Positions 7,038 to 10,644 of a stretch of 10,644 nt of DNA are shown one piece after another. Position numbers and translations under genes: made by a program. The DNA is from Rickettsiales bacterium (lineage in GTDB: Bacteria; Pseudomonadota; Alphaproteobacteria; Rickettsiales; Anaplasmataceae): positions 1 to 10,644 of the forward strand of contig JAITUS010000127.1 in NCBI GenBank assembly GCA_031286185.1, given 5' to 3'. Below the pieces are notes generated by a model. It saw only the letters and a list, made by a program, of their open reading frames with translations, did not search any database and was not told the origin of the DNA. The first letter of the stretch is position 1. Every line of letters begins with the position of its first letter.

Positions 7038-7128
7038 ATTAGGAATACCCTGCAAAACATGCTCAGCCCCGCATCATACTCTGGGACCATACATCTAACA
7101 TTTTTAAAAGAAGAAAAACACCTTCAAA

Positions 7129-10100
7129 TCAATCCAAGCACATGAGCGTAGTATTACCGCCAAATGCTGTAGTGTTGACACTCACAACTTTTTCTGTAGA
7201 AAAACGCTGTAGATAATGAGGCCCCCCAGCTTTTGGTCCAGTGCCGGATAGTCCCCTACCGCCAAATGGTTGCACGCCAACTGCTGCACCTATCTGATTG
7301 CGATTAATGTATACATTTCCAACTGATATTTTCTTGCTTATTAAATCGATCCGATTTTGTATTCGGCTTTGCAAAGAGAACGTAAGCCCATATCCTGTAT
7401 TGTTTATATCACTTATAACTTCATTTAACTGCGACTTATTAAAACGTATAATATGTAAAATGGGACCAAACACTTCTTGTTTTAATTGCGAAATTTTTTG
7501 TATCTCATAAATATATGGAGGGAAGAAATAACCATTACGAGAATTTGTATTCATGGGTACCTTGGATAAAAGGCTTGAATCCTTATCTCTTGACATTTTC
7601 TCCGTGTGCTTATTCAGCATATCAATAGATGCTTTGTCAATTATTGGACCAATATCAGTGCTAAGTTGTATTGGATCACCAATCTTTAATTCTTGAACTG
7701 CATCGCATATCATTTTTATCTGTTTCTCTGCTATATCTTCTTGAATAAATAATACTCTAAGTGCAGAACAGCGTTGACCAGCGCTACGGAATGCAGAAAT
7801 TAAAACATCTACAGTTACTTGCTCTAAGAGAGCAGAACTGTCAACAATCATAGCATTTAACCCACCAGTTTCAGCGACAAGTGGCACAATAGGACCATTT
7901 CTGTTAGCAAGCATTCTATTAATTATTTGAGCGGTCTGTGTTGAACCAGTGAAAGCTACACCGGAAATTCTATTATCTGGTATTAATGTTTCACCTAAAT
8001 ACCGACCATTCCCTGGAATAAGGTGCAGTACATCTTTTGGTATCCCAGCCTCGTGTAGTATCTTAACAGCTTCGCAAGCAATAATCGACGTCTGCTCTGC
8101 TGGTTTTGCCAGTACTGAATTACCTGCTGCAAGTGCGGCTGAAACCTGTCCAATAAAGATAGCAAGTGGAAAATTCCACGGTGATATGCACAAGAAAACT
8201 CCTCTACCTTCAAAGAAAATGAAATTATCTTCACCTGTTGGACCTGGCAATTTTTTCCAAGTATTCAGTTCGTTTTTTGTTATCATTGCATAGTAACGCA
8301 AAAAGTCGATTGCCTCTTTTACTTCTGCTATTGCATCGGATAAAATTTTTCCTGCTTCCACAATTAGAATGTAAATCAATTCTTTCATTCTTTCTTCAAG
8401 CAAATCTGCAGCTCTTTCAAGGTGCTTAGCACGCTCTTCTGCTGAAACATTCTGCCACTTAGCAAAAGCACTATGTGCTATTTCAAGAGCGTTTAAAGCT
8501 TGATCACTTGTTGTATTTGACACTTCTCCGATTACGGTTTCCAAATGTGCTGGATTAACCACTTCGGTAAATTCAGTACTGTCAAACAGTGACTCTCCGT
8601 CAATTATCGGTCCAACTTGCCATTTCTTTTCACCAAATTCTTTTATATCGTTCGCAAATTGTGAAACTGTAACTGAATCACTAATATCCATCCCCAAGGA
8701 GTTTTTCCTTTTCTCTCCAAAGATATCTTGTGGTAATGGAATACTTGGATGAGGCTCATACTCTAAGCTTTTAGCTTTTTCCAATGGATCTGAAACTAAC
8801 TCTTCAATTTTAACGTTGGAATCATTTATTTGATGGACAAATGAACTATTAGCCCCATTTTCAAGAAGACGTCTAATAAGGTATGGCAATAAATCACTAT
8901 GTTTACCAACCGGTGCATATGTACGGCAATTTATACTTGTTGCGAATTCTGACATTACATAATCATATAAGCCCTTACCCATTCCATGTAAGCGCTGAAA
9001 CTCAAACCCAGGGTGATTTTTATCGGCAAGCTCTATTATAGTAGCAAAAGTATAAGCGTTGTGGGTTCCAAAGCATGGATAAAAGTGACTTGCTTTGCTT
9101 AAAAGTTTCTGAGCACAGGCAAGGTAGCATACATCTGTATAGCTTTTTCTAGTAAACACTGGGTACCCACTTAACCCTAATTCTTGTGTGTGCTTGATTT
9201 CTGAGTCCCAGTATGCTCCTTTCATAAGTCTCACCATGATCTTATATTTTGAACGAATAGCAACATCTTCAACAAAATCAAGAACAGACAAAGCACGTTT
9301 TTGATACGCTTGCACAGCCAAGCCAAGCCCTTCCCACTCGGAAAGTGATTCATCAAGACGCAATTGCTCAAATAAAACTAATGACATCTCAAGTCTTTCT
9401 GACTCTTCTGCATCTATACATAATGAAATATTGTACTTTTTTGCTTCATGACAAAGCTCCAGCACCTTAGTTTTCAGTTCTTCAGCTATATTACCAAATT
9501 GGCAGAATTCATAACGTGGATGCAATGCAGACAACTTGATTGAAATTCCATGTGATCTAAAGCAATCATTTGTGTCAGTGGATTCACCTATGGCTTTTAT
9601 TGAATGCATATATGAATTAAAATACTCTTCCGCATTCTCAGCTGTACGAGCAGCTTCACCAAGCATATCAAAGGAGCATAAGAATTTGCCATGATCATCT
9701 GATTTTACACTTTCCAATGCTTCTTCTATATTTTCCCCAACAATAAAGTGCTTACCAAGTATCAACATTGCTTGTTTCACTGCCTTGCGGATTACTGGCT
9801 CCCCTAAATTTTTAAGTAATCTAGAAATAGCGTGATAGAATCTTGGATCTTCCTCACTGGTCCTTAATATACTACTGCCTATCATTAAACTCCATGTAGA
9901 AGCATTAACAAACAATGAAGAGGAACGTCCTAAATGTTTACCCCATTCTTGATTGGCAATTTTATCTTTGATTAGCTCATCTATTGTATAATCGTCTGGT
10001 ATTCTAAGTAGTGATTCAGCAAGGCACATCAGCGCTATTCCTTCGTCATTGGAAAGCGAATATTGCTGCATAAAAGAATCTATAATATCTAATTTATTGC

Positions 10101-10269
10101 CCTTAATTCTTTCGACAACTTGTTTTGCAATATTATAAATTCTGTTTTTCGAATCAGCCGAAAGTTCTGCTTTTTCTACAAGATAACGTACACAACTTTT
10201 TTCATCAGTACGATAAAATCCCTGCAAACGTTTTCGTAATTCGTTAGGCTCTTGTATAGAACTGATCAT
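7129..10269 (-). CDS. putA: Bifunctional proline dehydrogenase / P5C dehydrogenase PutA
   Basis: PutA oxidises proline to glutamate in two steps: an FAD-dependent proline dehydrogenase passes electrons to ubiquinone, then an NAD-dependent dehydrogenase converts glutamate semialdehyde. The protein has 1046 residues, matching the short class lacking the N-terminal ribbon-helix-helix repressor domain of the ~1320-residue E. coli protein. The proline dehydrogenase barrel occupies about 150-470: RLMKGAYWDSE (347-357, Lys350), GTHNAYT (His403), QRLHGMG (His428), and substrate-site arginines 466-467 in RRLLENG. The aldehyde dehydrogenase half, about 550-1030, has SPWNFPLA, FTGSTQ, catalytic Glu800 in AETGG, nucleophile Cys834 in SAGQRCSALR, and EVFGPILH. 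All key residues are present. It probably acts at the membrane face near quinone. The start is set by ATG at 10269; no strong Shine-Dalgarno is visible. Without a DNA-binding domain it cannot repress itself. Confidence 0.97.
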   Translation of the reverse strand: MISSIQEPNELRKRLQGFYRTDEKSCVRYLVEKAELSADSKNRIYNIAKQVVERIKGNKLDIIDSFMQQYSLSNDEGIALMCLAESLLRIPDDYTIDELIKDKIANQEWGKHLGRSSSLFVNASTWSLMIGSSILRTSEEDPRFYHAISRLLKNLGEPVIRKAVKQAMLILGKHFIVGENIEEALESVKSDDHGKFLCSFDMLGEAARTAENAEEYFNSYMHSIKAIGESTDTNDCFRSHGISIKLSALHPRYEFCQFGNIAEELKTKVLELCHEAKKYNISLCIDAEESERLEMSLVLFEQLRLDESLSEWEGLGLAVQAYQKRALSVLDFVEDVAIRSKYKIMVRLMKGAYWDSEIKHTQELGLSGYPVFTRKSYTDVCYLACAQKLLSKASHFYPCFGTHNAYTFATIIELADKNHPGFEFQRLHGMGKGLYDYVMSEFATSINCRTYAPVGKHSDLLPYLIRRLLENGANSSFVHQINDSNVKIEELVSDPLEKAKSLEYEPHPSIPLPQDIFGEKRKNSLGMDISDSVTVSQFANDIKEFGEKKWQVGPIIDGESLFDSTEFTEVVNPAHLETVIGEVSNTTSDQALNALEIAHSAFAKWQNVSAEERAKHLERAADLLEERMKELIYILIVEAGKILSDAIAEVKEAIDFLRYYAMITKNELNTWKKLPGPTGEDNFIFFEGRGVFLCISPWNFPLAIFIGQVSAALAAGNSVLAKPAEQTSIIACEAVKILHEAGIPKDVLHLIPGNGRYLGETLIPDNRISGVAFTGSTQTAQIINRMLANRNGPIVPLVAETGGLNAMIVDSSALLEQVTVDVLISAFRSAGQRCSALRVLFIQEDIAEKQIKMICDAVQELKIGDPIQLSTDIGPIIDKASIDMLNKHTEKMSRDKDSSLLSKVPMNTNSRNGYFFPPYIYEIQKISQLKQEVFGPILHIIRFNKSQLNEVISDINNTGYGLTFSLQSRIQNRIDLISKKISVGNVYINRNQIGAAVGVQPFGGRGLSGTGPKAGGPHYLQRFSTEKVVSVNTTAFGGNTTLMCLD

Positions 10270-10288
10270 AATTATCTACAAAACACCC

Positions 10289-10308
10289 TTTACCATATGT
10301 AAGGTAAA
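10289..10308. promoter_or_regulatory. Palindrome at the putA transcription start (operator-like)
   Basis: TTTACC (10289-10294) and GGTAAA (10303-10308) form perfect 6-bp arms around 8 bases. On the minus strand the palindrome begins immediately after the candidate -10, so it would cover the start site and the first leader bases. It could bind a dimeric regulator or form a leader hairpin. This is suggestive only. Confidence 0.35.
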
Positions 10309-10314
10309 ATTATA
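10309..10314 (-). promoter_or_regulatory. Consensus -10 box for putA
   Basis: The minus strand reads TATAAT at 10314-10309, a perfect sigma-70 -10 box, 39 bases before the putA ATG. The -35 position at 17-base spacing (10337-10332) is TTTATT, a weak match. The predicted leader is about 30 bases. Confidence 0.5.
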
Positions 10315-10528
10315 TCATAACTTTGCATAGAATAAATTATTATTTATAAAAGACCAGGAGCCTAAACGTAAGCTATGTGAATCATAAAGCTTAAATGAAG
10401 TTTTGTGAGGAACTAATGAGAAAGCTCCTCTAACCTGCATCCTTTTTGCTCTTTAATTTTCCTAAAATCTCTACTCTCTTAGTAAAAGTTTCCATAAATA
10501 ATGCGCGAAAATAAAGTTGTTGACCCCT
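10315..10528. other. Non-coding spacer between putA and the IS5-type element
   Basis: No gene is apparent in this AT-rich stretch. The only structure I see is a hairpin with arms GAGGAAC (10407-10413) and GCTCCTC (10424-10430), pairing at six of seven positions across a 10-base loop and without a following T run. Open frames here are a dozen codons or fewer. Confidence 0.5.
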
Positions 10529-10592
10529 TAGAACCTGTTTAAAATCTCGAAGAGATGAGGTAAAATAAGCATAGATTAATAATGAGGTGTCT
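10529..10592 (+). mobile_element. Left end of an IS5-type insertion sequence
   Basis: The sequence from about 10532 ('gaacctgtttaaaatctc') to the transposase start is short, has no other role, and looks like an insertion-sequence terminal repeat plus leader. A TTA just before it (10529-10531) would fit a small target duplication. The exact boundary is a guess because the right end lies outside the window. Confidence 0.45.
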
Positions 10593-10644
10593 ATGCGGAA
10601 AAGTTATCCAAGCAGTATAAGTCGAGAGCAATTTGAAAAAATCA
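10593..10644 (+). CDS. IS5-family transposase, N-terminal fragment cut by window edge
   Basis: ATG at 10593 opens MRKSYPSSISREQFEKI, 17 codons to the edge. This opening, with the S-x-x-Q-F-x-x-I pattern, is the usual start of IS5-group (IS1031-like) transposases abundant in Wolbachia, in which a winged-helix DNA-binding segment precedes a DDE catalytic domain. The short leader contains AATGAGGTGTCT, with GAGG as Shine-Dalgarno about five bases before the ATG. Whether the rest is intact cannot be seen; many Wolbachia copies are frameshifted. Confidence 0.7.
   Translation, partial: MRKSYPSSISREQFEKI

Larger units (their letters stand above)
6783..7128. other. Spacer between putA and the ankyrin gene
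   Basis: Both flanking genes are on the minus strand, so this holds the putA 3' flank and the ankyrin leader. It contains the inverted repeat 6971-7037 and a possible 24-codon ORF (6887-6961). A TTGTCA (6857-6852 on the minus strand) could be a -35 for the ankyrin gene, but the matching -10 position (ATCAAT) is poor, so I do not call a promoter. No recognisable RNA gene or other coding sequence is visible. Confidence 0.5.

Noticed and set aside
7949..8293. 114-codon open frame antisense to putA
   Set aside because: It overlaps the aldehyde dehydrogenase domain of putA, whose motifs are intact in the opposite frame, so it is a shadow frame.

Overview
The window looks like a chromosomal segment of Wolbachia (Anaplasmataceae, Rickettsiales). 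Four things point there: low GC with strong AT bias; intergenic DNA full of short palindromes of the kind 'ATCCCAGTGC...GCACTGGGAT'; single housekeeping genes scattered between insertion-sequence pieces; and a large ankyrin-repeat gene next to metabolic genes. The assignment rests on recognising gene families and repeat style, not on a database search.

Layout from left to right. The first 97 bases hold the 3' tail of an unrecognised gene. A truncated, frameshifted IS630-type transposase remnant follows (201-436). A repeat-bearing spacer leads to mnmA (minus strand, tRNA 2-thiouridylase). An ~820 bp non-coding region with several hairpin repeats separates mnmA from sdhA (plus strand, succinate dehydrogenase flavoprotein). 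The sdhA 3' end overlaps by 29 bp the 3' end of a 782-residue ankyrin-repeat gene on the minus strand. A 346 bp spacer holds a 67 bp imperfect inverted repeat and a possible 24-codon ORF. Next is putA (minus strand, bifunctional proline dehydrogenase / P5C dehydrogenase). The window ends in the first 17 codons of an IS5-type transposase reading rightwards.

How the genes fit together. PutA oxidises proline to glutamate and passes electrons to the quinone pool. Glutamate can enter the TCA cycle as 2-oxoglutarate. SdhA is the catalytic subunit of complex II, which also feeds the quinone pool. Two amino-acid/TCA-fed electron entry points therefore sit close together, although strand and spacing show they are not an operon. 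MnmA is an independent translation-fidelity gene. The ankyrin gene has the hallmarks of a lineage-specific, host-interaction type protein: internally duplicated ankyrin modules, a two-helix membrane hairpin and a long polar tail. Its function cannot be read from sequence.

The least ordinary material is in the ankyrin gene (a composite ankyrin supra-repeat of about 90 residues with a recent tandem duplication) and its leader (a hairpin abutting the ribosome-binding site of a tiny ORF). I see no CRISPR array, tRNA, rRNA or recognisable defence system.
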